This document shows, one piece after another, positions 24,421 through 37,900 of a stretch of 64,000 bases of DNA. Made by a program: the position numbers and the translations under genes. Origin of the DNA: Neurospora intermedia. Taxonomy: Eukaryota; Ascomycota; Sordariomycetes; Sordariales; Sordariaceae. Below the pieces are notes generated by a model. It had not been told where the DNA came from. It saw only the letters and a list, made by a program, of their open reading frames with translations, and did no database searches. The DNA is taken from contig BTPP01000007.1 of NCBI GenBank assembly GCA_037102815.1, positions 1,736,001 to 1,800,000 of the forward strand, read 5' to 3'. Each line of letters starts with the position of its first letter. Positions within the stretch are counted from its first letter, which is position 1.

Positions 24421-27400
24421 TCCGCCTATATACGCTTTTATTAATATTATACTATTAAAGGCAACGTCGACCGTAATTATAATCGTCGCTATTTAATCGG
24501 GTTATTACCCTCGTTTACGTCGGTTTTATTATCTTCTAATATAATAAATTCCTAACTTTTAAATAGGATCCCGTCTTTATTAAACTATCGGACCCACTTC
24601 CTAATAGCTAGAGTAATATAGCTTTTAATATACTTTATATTAATTTTAACCTTTAAGTCGTCTAAATCTATAATAATAATATTCTTTACTTTTAATTTAA
24701 TTTTAAAAGCCTACTTATTACCTAGGATTAAAGCCTAAGCTTTAGTAATATAATCCTTAAACTCTTAGTACGAATCCCCTAATAAATATAATATAAAATA
24801 TTTTATAAATTTTATAGTGATAGGTTTATTTATATCTTTAAACATTTTATAAACCTCGTTAAACAACGAGGGGCTCGCCTTAAACTCTATAATAAAGTAA
24901 AGACCCGCCAACGGTAAAATATTATTAAAACGGCTCCAATCTACTAATTTACTAATATTAACCGCCTTTATAACTATTAAAAGCAATTTAGAATAAAAAT
25001 AGCTAATTAAAACCGCTTTATTAAATATATATTCGAAAATATATTATAGTACTTCGGCCACCTACGAAAAACAATTAAAATTATAGGATATTAAATACTT
25101 CGTAGCCTCGTACCTAACGAAGGTCCGAAAATACTCTCCAACCTCTATTAAAATCCCTATTTTCTTTAAGTTTAAATTTAGTACTAACTCGTAAATCTAC
25201 TAATTATTTAATTAATATATTTTATTCTAATTAGAATAAAAGACCTTCAAATAGAACGGATAATATACTTTACGTAAAAGCCTCTCCTCTATTTAATTGT
25301 ATACCGAACTATAAATAATTAGTAGGTACTACTCTACTATATAGTCCTATCTAATTCGGTGTAACCTTCCTATATACTAGAATATAGTATTTATATTCTA
25401 TATAAAATTAAACCTAATACTAATATAATAAATGTAATAGAAGTTTAATCTAATAGTATAAATAATAGAATTTAAAATTAATATATTTATATATTTATTA
25501 ATATTATTCTAAAATACAACTACCTAGCCGTACTCCGCTTAATTCTAATTAAAATATACTATCCGTACTATAAGCCTAGCTTTCTTAAATATAAAATATA
25601 AAATTCTAAATTAATATTAACGTACTTTATTCTAATTAAAATAATTACTACTTTACTATAATAAAAATAAACCTTTATCGATTATTAAAGAAAAAAACTT
25701 ATATTTATATTTAAAGGGAATTCGCTATAATTAAGACTTATTTTCGCTCTATATAGGCGTTAGCGCACTTTTAAACTATTTAAATAAAAAGTAGAAATTT
25801 GGTGAAAATTTAATTAAATATATAAAGTCGATCGGTAGGAAGAAGTACATAGCTATCCAATATTAGATTAAAAAATATATAAAATAAGCCGCCGTTGTAA
25901 TCGGTATATATAAGATCCCTAACTACCTATACGTTTAAATATAGGGCAGAGTCGTTAGTATATTTAAATAATTTAAAAATATTTTTATACATCCGGTTAA
26001 CCGCTAATTTTATAATATCTTATAGAATATTCTAATTATTAGTAGGCTTATACTCGTAAATAGTAATATTTATTATAAATATTATATATCCGTAAATATT
26101 TTAGGCTAGGAATTATATTAACCGAACTAACGTTATATTTAGTACTAGGGTCTTATCCTCCTCTAATACCTTTAGTATAACTAATTCGTTAATTTTATAG
26201 TCGGACGGATCGGTTATAATATCCTTTAATAGGCTATCGGTATAGGCTACAACCTTATCTTTACAGATCTTATAGCCCAAATATACCGATTAAACCTTTA
26301 TAGGCAATATCTTCGCCGAAGGATATAATATAGTACTGTTAGAGAGTATAAATATAATTATTATATTATAATTTACAATAAGCATTTATATTTCCCGTAT
26401 TACCTCGCTTATATTCAATTATACTACTTTACTAATATCTATAATACTTATTTATATATTAGAATAAAAGTACTACTATCGGTATCCTTAGGACTGGAAG
26501 ATATTCTAGAGAGACTAATAGTAGTAAATAGACGCGTCCGGCTTAATAATAGAATTTGGATAACCGGGTTCGAATAAGGGTATAAAATTAATATTATTAA
26601 TTAATTAAAGTATAGTATTATACTTCGCTAGGCACTTAAATAGATCCTAAAGGCCTACCTCCTATATAAGGGTAGTAAAAGCCTAGATATTTATTAAATA
26701 ATTTAACGTCGGAATAACTAAATAAATTAGTTATATAATTATAGGAAGGAAGTAAATAGCCCGGAAGGCCGTTATATCTATATTATAAACTATTTAAGCC
26801 TTATTAATAATTACAGCCTAGAATTTAATATATTTTTTACATATTATAATAAAGCAGACTTTACGTATTTTATAAATCTTATAACTAAAGGGGGTTAATA
26901 ACCAATTCGCTTTATTCTAATTAAAATAGAAAGTCGATTTATATTAAAATAAAATATACTTACTTTATAAATCCTTTACTATTAAATTTACTTTTATTAT
27001 TAAATTTATCCTTATTACTATTAAATTTATCCTTATCGTCGTTATATTTATTATTATCCTTATAATCTATAGTATTATTATTATCTATTCTAAATAGGAC
27101 GTTAATTATTTTCTTAGTTCAATTATTCTTATTAAAATTATTCGTACAAATAATTAATTTATTTATATAACGCAGTAGCGTCCCCCTAGGGAATTCAATT
27201 ATAAACTCCTAATTAATCTACCTACTTATTATTGTAATATAGGCGGTAATAATAACCTTCTATATAATTAACGATTTATTACAATTATAAATATACTCTT
27301 TTATTAAATTATTGAAAATCTATTATATAAAGGTTTTTGTATATTTAAGGTCGTTTAAATTAATACTCTTAAATATACTATATTAGTACTATAAATTTAA

Positions 27401-30400
27401 ATTTTTAAACGTATTTTAGAATTCGGTAAACGTTTAAAAGACGAAAGCGGATAGTAATATAATAATACTTAGAAATACTTTAATAAATTTTCTATTCTCT
27501 TCGAACTTCTTTAATTGTAAATACTCTATTAAAAATACTATACTGTAAATAAATATCTTACTAATTCTAACTTTACTCGTAAATAGTACCCTATAGAATA
27601 ATAATTATAATATAATATAAATTATAAACGCGTCTACTAATAATGAATATAAACCGGGCTTTACTCTAATTGATATAATAATAAAGAGGCTCTAATCGGA
27701 GTAAAGTAAATTTACCTACAATTTAATAAAGAAGAAGACTCTACTTATTTTTATTAGTAATAACTTAATTCGCCCAATTATACTTCTTTTAAAATAATTT
27801 ATAATCGAATTTAGGAGGATTGTCTTCCTCTATTACCCTTAAAATATCTATTTACTTTACGAATGCCTATATATTATAGATAATTAAATTACTATTTATA
27901 TAAATATAATTAAGAAGGTAACTATAGTAAATAAAATTCTTAATCTACGTACTACCCTATATTTCCAATTAAATTAAATTCCGAATCTCCTCTTAGAAGG
28001 CCTTAGGGTTTTAAGTTAACTATATTATACAATCGATTATACTAGATACTATTATAATATATTAATTCGTCGTATTATTTTTAGAGTAAAAAAGGGGAAA
28101 GTCCTTATTATTAATTTATATAGTAATAAATTTTAGGGTTTTCTACTACGTAGAGAGCCTCTTAATATATATGTCTAAATAATATTTATTTAAATATAAC
28201 GTAGGGTTAAGCCTAAAATCCGTATTTATTAATTTAAAATAAAATAAATTCGTATCGTTAATACTAAATTAGAGCGTTTATAATGTTACAAAAGTGTATT
28301 GTATATATATTCTAGCCGCCTATTTATTGAAATAGCCGAACTTATTAAAATCGGCGTTATTAGGGGTATATATATATTAGTTAATTATATAGATTTATAG
28401 TACAATATCCTATAAACCTATAGTTTTAATACTAAACTAATTATAGGGTAATTAATTGTATATAGTTTCTAGAACGAAAATTATATTTAAGGAAGCTAGA
28501 AAGATAAAGAGGTTTAGTACTTTATTTTTAATATTATAATAAAATTTTATTACTCTAAAAGTAATATTTCCGGATTAACGATTATTAAAAATAGTAAAGG
28601 TTTAGAATATTCTAAACTAATCGTCGATAGAATATCCGCCAACCGTATACTAATTGCTAATAGGAGCCTTAATATATCGGAGGGGTCTTTAATATTATAC
28701 CTTAATCGAATATTATCGTAGTATAAAGTATAAAATTATAATAATAGTTTCTTTTAATATTATAATTAATCAATCGCTAGGTTTCGGGGTAGAGAGGTCG
28801 TTCCTCCTTATAATAATAACGTAAGTAGGGAATTAATCCTATTCTACTATTTTAATAGTTTTAAAGATATAACCGAATTAAGTATCGTTAAAGCTCACTA
28901 AGGCCTATTAGAAGAGGGCTTAATATAATAGGAATATAATACTATTTTAAAACTTTCTGTATATTTTCTTCAAATTAATTAAAAGACTAAACTAATCGGC
29001 TATTACAACTCGTTAGTAAGGACTTATACGAATAAATATAACGGATAATTAACTATAGGATAGGAAGTATACAACCCTTATTTTACTCTAATAGGAATAG
29101 TAATATAGGACTAATAATAAATTAGGAGAGTTAATAGCCTATACTTTACTCTAATTAAAGTAAACTAACTCGCTCTAATTAAAATAAAGTATAAAGGCCG
29201 GCAATAGGTTAAAGGAATTAGTAGTCTATACTTTACTTTAATTAAAGTAAATTAATTTACTTTAATCAAAATAAAATATAATAACCGAAAAACTTATAAT
29301 TATAGTCCAAATACTAATATATACGAACTATAGTACTATAACCAAAAAATACAGCCGCGTCCTTCCCTTATAATTCTAAAGTAATAAGGAACTAATATAC
29401 TAATATTTAATTAGGCACTCGGTACTTTGCTACCTTCTTATAGAAGAAGTCCGAAAGTAAAATCTCTTGTAGAGTTCTCTATACGAATACTATATCCTAG
29501 TCTAATTATATTATAATAATAATAAATTTTTAGTGTATATAATCCAGGTTATAATACCCGGTATATTCCAAATACCCTACCTAAATTAATATTACATTAT
29601 TATTAATCCCGGAAGTAGCTAAATACTTATTCGAATTCTAATACTAATTGAATTTAGAATACTATAATATTTACAACTACCGAAGGTTCGCTAGGTTTAT
29701 TATAAACGTATCCTTAATAATATTATAGTTCTTTACCTCAAATTTAGCCTTACCTTTAACCTTACTCTTCTTAACCTTCGGAAGTATAATATTTTATTAT
29801 ATTAAATATTTACTCTAATTATAATCTATTAAATAGTTAGGGTTTTATTACAAAAGAGGTTTATTTAAATTGTAATCGTCTAAACGGCCGGAATTTTAAA
29901 GAAGAAATTATATAGAGGAAAAAAAAAGGAGGAAGAGGTTTAATTAAAAAAGGAAAAAATAAGGGAAGGGGATAATCTAAATAATAGACTACGCTAGCCG
30001 GATTAGGACGGCGGGTTGAATTAGGGTAAATCCTTATTTTTAACTACTATTTAAATAATAAAGTACTTAACGGACCGGAAAATTATTCCGGGTAAATCCC
30101 AATCTACCTACTATATAAGGCCGACTAATAGATAATTTTATAATAAATAGCGCCGGAAAAATTGAAATAGTACTAACAATTTAAAATTGAATAAATCTTC
30201 GTTACTAACTATAGACTAAAAAATTAATTCTAATTAGAATAAATACTACTATTAATATATTATATACTTAATATAATATTTAAAATTATAAAGCGAATAA
30301 TTAAATAATTAAGCGACACTAATTAAAGTAAATTATAATAAATTAAATAAGTAGAATAAAGGGCTTGTAAGGGACGGGCTATACTTATATAAATAGTAAC

Positions 30401-33400
30401 GGAAGGACCTGCTAGATATATTAGTACCCTAAATTATACGAATAGATTAATCCAAATACGTCCTAAGGCGATTATTAATTAAGCTATTCTATTATTAAAG
30501 GATTATTATATAAGGATAACTACTTAGAACTAAATAAATATATACCTTTTAAATATATATAGAGGAATAATAATATCTTTAGATAAATAGTAATTTATAC
30601 CCTACTAGTACCCGAATACTATATACCTCCCTTATATAACGAGATTGGTATTACTTTCCTCCCCGGAATTTATAGCGTTACTAATAATATCTTTAACTAT
30701 AATGAAATTATTATCCTTAAATTTAGAGAAGCCGAAATATTTATAATCTTCTCTATAATCCGGTTGTACCTCCTTACTATTAAACCGTTCGAACGCACTT
30801 ATAAATAGGGTATATAAGCCTTTCTATTATAAGTTGGATATATTAAAGTTAGTAGAATCTAATAGTCTATAATATTATATTATAAATCCGTTCGTATAAA
30901 TATTATATATATAATTAATAATATTATCGTCTAAGGATAGGTTAATATACTTACTTCTATTAAGCCGTTCGAATTCTAATTCAACTACTTTATATATAAC
31001 TATAGTAAGGGGGCCGATAATAAATATCTCTATAAAGGTAGATTTAATATTATATATAGAATTCTTATTATATTTAATATTAAGGGTAAAAGAATAATTA
31101 ATATATTCCAACGTTAAATTAATCTCCTTCTATTCACTACCAATTATAATATACTGTACTAGTCCAAACCTTAGAATAACCTTAAATAATTTAGGATCTA
31201 TTATATCTATATATAATAATTATAAAAAGTATAATATTTTAAGCCTATAGTTTATATTTTTTCTACTATAGAAGAAGAAGAGTAAAAAATTAATAATCTA
31301 TTAGAGAATATTGTAATTACCGAATTTAATTATACGGGTAAAAATAATTAATATCCGTACAATATATAGGTATTAACAAATACTATAAAATCGTATATCT
31401 ATACAATCGCTAGAATTATTCGGGTATTTATTAGTATATCCTACTAAAGTAAATATTTTGTTGTATATATAATTAAATTGCGTAGAAAAATAAGAGGGGC
31501 TATTAGCCCGAAAAGTATCTATAATTATTATTTCTATAGCTTTCCTACTTAGAAGATTAAGATTTAGGAACCCCCTGTTAATGAAATTCTGTATTAGGAA
31601 GGCGAAAATTCTAAAATAGAATATATTATAAAGAAGCTGTAATATATAATAGAATTCAATTTTCTACGGCTTAATATTCTTAACTCTACTAAAATTGTAA
31701 GTATCCTATTTAATAAAATACTAAAAATATTAAAAAATTAAATTAATAAAGTTGAATTTAATATAGAAAAATATTAGGACGGATACTATCTACTCTTTCT
31801 AATTATATATAGCTTACGCCTCTAATTAAATGAAAATAATTTTACGGATATATAATATTATCTTTTAATTGCTATAAATAAAAAAAAACCTATTACCGAA
31901 CTATTTTTAATTTATATTTAATAGGCCGAAGAATAATTTATTATAGAGATAATAAATGTTAATTAATTTACCCTTATTTTTATTAATAATAGGAATTTAG
32001 AGAATAAAGCTTTGGGATATTCGATAACGTTTAACTTTAGGGAAGGTATATATTAGGAGACTATCCTATTCGCTAATAACTAGGAATAAAAATTGTAATC
32101 TTTCTATAATAAACGAATTAACGGTAGGATAGAACGTACGTAGCGTCGGGGTAAAGGAAGGAATAACTTAGGACTTCTAGAATAGAATAGTAAATTGGAA
32201 TTAAGATAATTGGAATAATCCGGAGATATTAGAACTACTTATTAATAAATAAATTATAAGGTTATATATAGTATCCTTTCAATTAATACCGGGGCTTTAA
32301 ACGGTATTAAAATAATTATAATTATTATAAATAATAATAAAATTAGGATTGGATATAACGTATTTAAAATTTTATTAAAATTATTAATTTAATTATAGAA
32401 TATCTACGAACTGAACTAACCGTTATAATAGTTGTAAATATTTTAATAATAATAATTGTCCTACTATACGAAACACATATACCTAATTTGGCTAATATAT
32501 CCTAAATACGCCTCACTATACTATTAGTATATATATAAAGACCTATAACCTAAAGAAAGAAATCCGATTTATAGAGAGTATAAATACTTATAAGAATTAT
32601 AAAAATTATATAAATACGAAGTAATGTAAATTCAATATAATGAATGCAACGTTTATACTTCAGTTATTAAGTACGCTAATAGAATATTAATACCTTAAAA
32701 AATAAATATAATTAAAGAATACACTATTAAAATTATATTATACCCTACTATATAATATTTAAAATCTACCGAATACTATACAAATCTTTAATATTATAAA
32801 GCGTATTACCCCCCCTAACTATAAAGGAAATACTAAACTTTATAAATAATAAAAATAAATTAAAATCGACGAACTCTTTAATTTAGGGGATTTTAGGGTT
32901 AGGATTATATAATTCGGAATCTTCGTCTTAAGGGCTATTAAATTTAATAGGTTTAAATTATTAAGGGCTAAGCTTTTTATTATTTTTAATATTTTTAGGT
33001 CGGTATTGTAATAGAAACGTTAATTCCTCTCCAAATATTTAATTAAGAACTTTTATATCGAACGAACTACTTTTATCCTTAAACTATATAATAATACTTT
33101 AACGAAAGAGAGCCTCGTATATATTTTTATCGTATAAAGATATAATAAATTCCTTTATATAAACTCTAAATAACCAATTATCGCTTCGAATTACCTTAAT
33201 CTAGCTACGAATAAATTACCTAAGGTTTCCCCTCTTAAGATAGAGGCTATACTAATATTATTTAGTATTATAAACTAGCGATTTATTAGGATTATATAAT
33301 TATACTAATACTTTAAGAATAATTAATAAAATATATAAAATAGGGGTAGGAATTGGATTCGAAGTATTATAGTTCGAAATAAGTATAGAATAGCTAAGAA

Positions 33401-33697
33401 TAGGAATAATTAGGAGGACGTTTAATTCGAACGTAAGGTCGGACGAATAAAGTACGAATATAAATTAATTATTATATAGAAGCGGAAATAGCGTTTTATA
33501 AAACGAATAGTCTATCGAATTTAATAGATCGATTAAATTGGATATTATACCCTACTATACTTTACTTTAATCGGAGTCTCGTATTAAAATCGTTTATTCG
33601 GCAAATAGTTAATTATAACGGCGGAGGTTAGTTTACTCTAACTATAGTAGATAGATTACTCTAACTATAGTAAAATCCTATTAAAAGTATTTATTAC
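24421..33697. other. RIP-degraded right part of the block with gene remnants on both strands
   Basis: There is no intact gene. A 73-codon minus-strand stretch remains open at 24986-24765, just beyond the coding-type repeat array. A 78-codon minus stretch lies at 31111-30875. Plus-strand protein-like stretches occur around 28550-29050 and 31560-32200. None matches a family I recognise. The 20-bp palindrome TTTAYTYTAATTARARTAAA recurs in this part. G exceeds C on the plus strand toward the right end. Confidence 0.45.
25221..25240. repeat. Perfect 20-bp palindrome, member of a dispersed family
   Basis: The sequence TTTATTCTAATTAGAATAAA is its own reverse complement. Close relatives lie at 26911, 29145-29164, 29232-29251 (perfect), 29256-29275, about 30223-30243 and in every unit of the 34-bp array at 7515-7740. 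The arms differ only by transitions. Confidence 0.7.
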
Positions 33698-33745
33698 TCT
33701 ACAGCCGACGGCCAAAAAATGCGAAACCTGCTTAGACCTACTACC
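33698..33745 (-). repeat. Right terminal inverted repeat of the AT-rich block
   Basis: Plus-strand reading is CTACAGCCGACGGCC, AAAAAATGCGAAACCTG, CTTAGACCTACTACC. It is the imperfect reverse complement of 4797-4842; see that entry for the alignment. Base composition returns to normal directly to its right. Confidence 0.55.
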
Positions 33746-34903
33746 GCAAAAACGGGTGGGGTGGGGCAAAAACGGGTGGGGTGGGGGTGGTTTTGGAGGT
33801 GTGGGTCTGATTGAGACTAGGTACATACCTCTCCCAGATCTCCACTATGCCGATATTGCCGAGATTCACTGGATTGCGATGTTCATACTATGTATGTCCG
33901 CGTCTCGCCCGTTAGGTTCCTCCATTCGTCCCTATAGGAATATTCGGCACGTTGCTGGGCGCCTTGAGTGGGTGACCAGTGATGTTTGGGGACGCGCGAC
34001 TTGGTTGAAGTCTTTGTTTTCCTCAAAACGCTGTGCCCACTGTCCCGCTGAAGCTCCCTCGAGGTCCCCAGCCGTCCGTCATAAGCTCAACCTCCCGCGC
34101 GTTGGTGAAATTTGTTTGTCTCCAGCTACAGATACAGGAATAAACAACAAATGAAGGTGTGCGAATTTAAGAACCCTCTTGGTTGGTACTTGCCCAAGGG
34201 GCTAGGTGAAACACATAATGGCCTCTATCGGAACTTGGGGTGTAGGGAATGCATTGGTGTATGAAGTTGTCAGAGGTAGTTTGATACTGCTACTGTGTAG
34301 AGGCGTGAGTGTCACGTGCTGCATACAAGTGGAGATGAAGGTATGTAAGTTACCAGTTTCTTGACCTTACCGTAACATTCCGTTCTATGGGGCCGTGGCG
34401 TACCTCGCGCTCTATGTGTTTAACGTACAGCGCATTGTCCAACACCTTCAATCTGTCACTCTTCAAAGGTGCGGCAATACTTACTTGATAGGTACGAACC
34501 ATTACCATGGCCGCCTAGCCCCAGCCTGTGTGGACACTCCCGTTGGTACCTACTCCGCCCAAAGCGAGGCAGCTAAGGCCAGTCTGGCTTCCTAGTAGTA
34601 CCTAGCTCCTGTCCTCCTGATTGATAAGTCTGATAGGTGGAGAGGCGGGCAGCCCCTCGCCGCCCAGCGCCTGATGCTGTTGTCGTAAGTCGAGAGCTGT
34701 CAACTTCCACTCCCAAGCGCGCCTCAAAAGCTCCCCATCACCAACTCCACCGTCCGCCGCTTCGCAACACCCACGACTTGTCCCCTGACTCCTTTCGCCG
34801 TTCCTCTCGCGTGCCACAAGCGTCATCGATATATCCACCAACAGGTTCCGGCCATTCATCTCTCCCGCCTCGTCAGCGACCCAAGCAGCGGGCGACAAAC
34901 ACC
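33746..34903. other. Spacer right of the block and SEC24 upstream region, with a G-rich repeat
   Basis: At 33746-33791 a 21-bp unit CGCAAAAACGGGTGGGGTGG is repeated twice and ends in GGGGTGG, giving at least six G3+ tracts (G-quadruplex potential). A 132-codon open frame (33756-34154) starts within this repeat and has no recognisable domain. The region nearer SEC24 holds TACCTA-type palindromes (GGTACCTAC near 34542, TAGTACCTAGCTCC near 34596) and a pyrimidine-rich leader before the SEC24 start. Confidence 0.45.
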
Positions 34904-37900
34904 ATGGCGGCTCCTCCTCCCAACGATGGCTACGGCCAGTATCCCCCTCAGCAGTACGGCGAGCAACCCCAATACCCTATCGATCCCGCCCAACAAGCAT
35001 ATGGTAGCCCGGCCTCTCCTCCGCCGGCGGCCGCCTCCCAGCACGGCGCCGAGCATGGCAAGAAGAAGAAGAGAGCATACGCCGCCCAGGCCTTCGAGGT
35101 TGCCACGGGAGGCAATGCCGTAGTAGGCGGACAGCCAGCAGCAGCACAGTACGGGATCCCTCAGCCAGCAGCACCGGGATTTGGTGGATATCCGGCGCAA
35201 GATGCCCAACAAGTGGCATACGGCGCTCCGACAACACCGTACGGCGCGCCTCAGCCTGCCGTACCCGGAGTCGGAGGCTATCAGGCCCCTGATCCCTACT
35301 ACTCCCAAGGTGTTCCTCCGGCCGCCGTTGGCCCTGCCCCCGGAGGTGTTGCCGGTATTACCGCCGGCATCCAGTCTATGGGCTTCGGAGGACAGCCGCA
35401 GCAGCCGCAGCAACTTCCTGCCCAGACGAGGGGTCATGTGAACCAGCTTTATCCCACCGATCTACTCAACCAGCCCTTTAATGTTGCCGAACTCGAGCTG
35501 CCGCCTCCCCCTATCATTCTTCCCCCCAATGTAAGCTCTCTGGCTTCTCGACATGTGTTACGTGCACACTGCTTACTTTTTGCTGCTAGTCTAGCGTTAC
35601 CCCTTCCCCAGATGCCAACTGCGCGCCAAAGTATGTGCGATCGACCTTAAATGCCGTACCCACCACCCACTCGCTGCTCAAGAAAAGCAAGTTGCCCTTT
35701 GCGCTCGTTATTCAGCCATATGCAGCTCTTCATGACTTGGACGATCCGGTTCCAGTTGTGCAAGACCAAGTGATCTCGCGCTGCCGAAGATGTCGATCCT
35801 ACATCAACCCATTCGTGACCTTCCTTGACCACGGTCACAGATGGCGTTGCAACATGTGCAACCTAACCAACGATGTTCCCCAGGCCTTTGATTGGGATGC
35901 GGCGGCCCAGAAGAGCGTGGATAGATGGCAAAGACCTGAGCTTAACCATGCGGTGGTTGAGTTCGTTGCGCCGCAGGAGTATATGGTCAGGCCTCCCCAG
36001 CCTCTGGTCTATCTTTTCTTGTTTGATGTCAGCTACGCGGCTGTCTCCACAGGTCTCTTGGCCACCAGTGCAAGGACAATCCTGGATAGCCTCGACAGGA
36101 TACCGAATGCCGATCGCCGCACCCGTCTTGGATTCATCGCCGTGGACTCAAGCCTGCATTATTTCTCAGTCCCGAGAGATACGGAGGAAAATGGCGAGAC
36201 GAGCATGCTTGTGGTCAGCGATCTGGATGAGCCATTCCTCCCAGTTCCGGGCGAGTTGCTGGTCCCCCTCACCGAGTGCCGCCAAAACATCGAAAGCTTC
36301 CTCAACAAGCTGCCCGAGATGTTTGCGAACAACCAGAGCAATGGAAATTGCATGGGGTCAGCTCTCAGGGCAGGTCATAAGCTTATTGCCCCTCTCGGCG
36401 GCAAGATCGTGGTGCTGAGCTCATCTCTGCCTAACGTGGGTTACGGAAAGCTCGAGATGAGGGAAGACAAGAAACTTCTTGGCACGTCCAAGGAAAGCGG
36501 GTTGCTGCAAACCGCCAATTCGTTTTACAAGAGCTTTGCCGTGGAATGCTCCAAGAACCAAGTGTCTATCGACATGTTCCTCTTCTCTTCCCAGTATCAG
36601 GATGTGGCCTCCTTGAGCAACCTCCCGCGATACACTGGTGGTCAAACATGGTTCTACCCAGGATGGAACGCCGCTAGGGCCGAAGACGCCGTCAAGTTTG
36701 CGTCCGAATTCAGTGACTACCTGTCGTCTGAAATTGGCCTCGAGGCCGTCCTCCGTGTTCGCGCTACTACTGGACTGCGGATGAGCACATTCTATGGCAA
36801 CTTCTTTAACAGGAGTTCCGACTTGTGCGCTTTCCCGGCTTTCCCCCGTGATCAGTGCTATGTCGTCGAGGTTGCGATTGATGAGAACCTTACCAAGAAT
36901 TTCGTTTGCTTGCAGACAGCGGTACTACATACAACCTGCAATGGTGAGCGTCGCATTCGCGTCATGACTCTGGCTTTGCCGACTACCACCAATCTTGCCG
37001 ATGTGTACGCCTCGGCCGATCAATGCGCTATCGCTACCTATTTCAGTCACAAGGCGGTTGAAAAGGCTCTTGGAAACTCCCTGGATGCGGCAAGGGATCT
37101 CCCTCAGCAGAAGCTCACCGAACTTCTGCAGACCTTCAGGAAGGAGCTGGGCGGAGGCAGTATGGGTGGCGGCCTTCAGTTCCCGTCCAACCTCCGTGGC
37201 CTCCCTGCCCTTTGCCTGGGCTTGACCAAGCACGTTGGTTTGAGGAAGTCGGCCCTTATTCCTTCGGATATTCGCTCTGCTGCCCTCTGCCAGCTCTCTA
37301 CCCTTCCTTTGCCACTACTTATGCAGTACATCTATCCCAGGCTATACTCATTGCACGACATGCCTGACAATGCCGGTATTCCTGACCCGGAGACGAGCCA
37401 GATTGTTCTCCCACCACCCATGAACCTCTCCTCGGAGCGGTTCGTTCCATTCGGCTTGTACCTTATCGACGACGGCCAAACGCAATTTCTCTGGGTTGGT
37501 CGTGACGCTGTGCCTCAGCTCATCCTCGATGTTTTCGGGGTGCAGGAACGCACTCAGGTTGCTGTTGGAAAGGGTACTTTGCCTGAGTTGGACAATGACT
37601 TTAACGAGCGTGTGAGAAACGTGATTGCCAAGAGCAGAGACCACAAGAGCAAGGGCGTTGGCAGCATCACGTTGCCCCATCTGTACATTGTCAGGGAGGA
37701 TGGTGAACCAAGCCTTAAGCTGTGGGCTCAGACTCTCTTGGTGGAAGATCGGGCGGATCAGGGGATGAGCTTCCAACAGTGGATGGGAATGCTGAGGGAG
37801 AAGGTGAGTAACTAAAGCTTGGTTGGCATTGTTCTTGTTGCTGCTGCTCGTCTGTTTCACTGCCAATGGTTGGAAAGCGGATCTGGAGCGCTAACAGACT

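Larger units (their letters stand above)
4797..33745. mobile_element. RIP-degraded 28.9-kb block with inverted ends; candidate large composite element
   Basis: The block is extremely AT-rich, rich in TpA and poor in TpG and CpA, with no long open frame. That is the signature of repeat-induced point mutation on duplicated DNA. Both borders are sharp and carry inverted copies of one sequence: left 4797-4842, right 33698-33745 read in reverse. They share AGGTCTA, CAG, TTT, CGCA, CCGTCGGCT and a closing AG, and several remaining differences are transitions that RIP would make. The block therefore looks like one element, about 20.4 kb without the nested LTR element, or a nest of elements that shares the outermost ends. 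Family unknown: no hallmark protein was recognised. It is broken throughout, with very many breaks. Codon-like remnants exist on both strands. The borders are seen; the single-element reading is inference. Confidence 0.5.

Noticed and set aside
4797-33745. Block as the chromosome's centromere
   Set aside because: Composition would fit a fungal regional centromere, but 29 kb is short, the borders carry inverted repeats, and nothing in sequence alone marks a centromere.
4797-33745. Block as a Starship with a DUF3435 captain recombinase
   Set aside because: Size and cargo-like remnants fit, but I could not recognise a tyrosine recombinase in any frame near either end, and the ends look like ordinary inverted repeats. 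Left as a possibility only.
33756-34154. 132-codon open frame beginning in the G-rich repeat
   Set aside because: The start lies in the GGGTGGGG repeat, composition is spacer-like and no domain is seen.
34637-34903. Extended SEC24 N-terminus from the ATG at 34637
   Set aside because: The extra 89 residues are Arg/Pro/Ser-rich leader-like sequence; the ATG at 34904 matches the usual Sec24 start.
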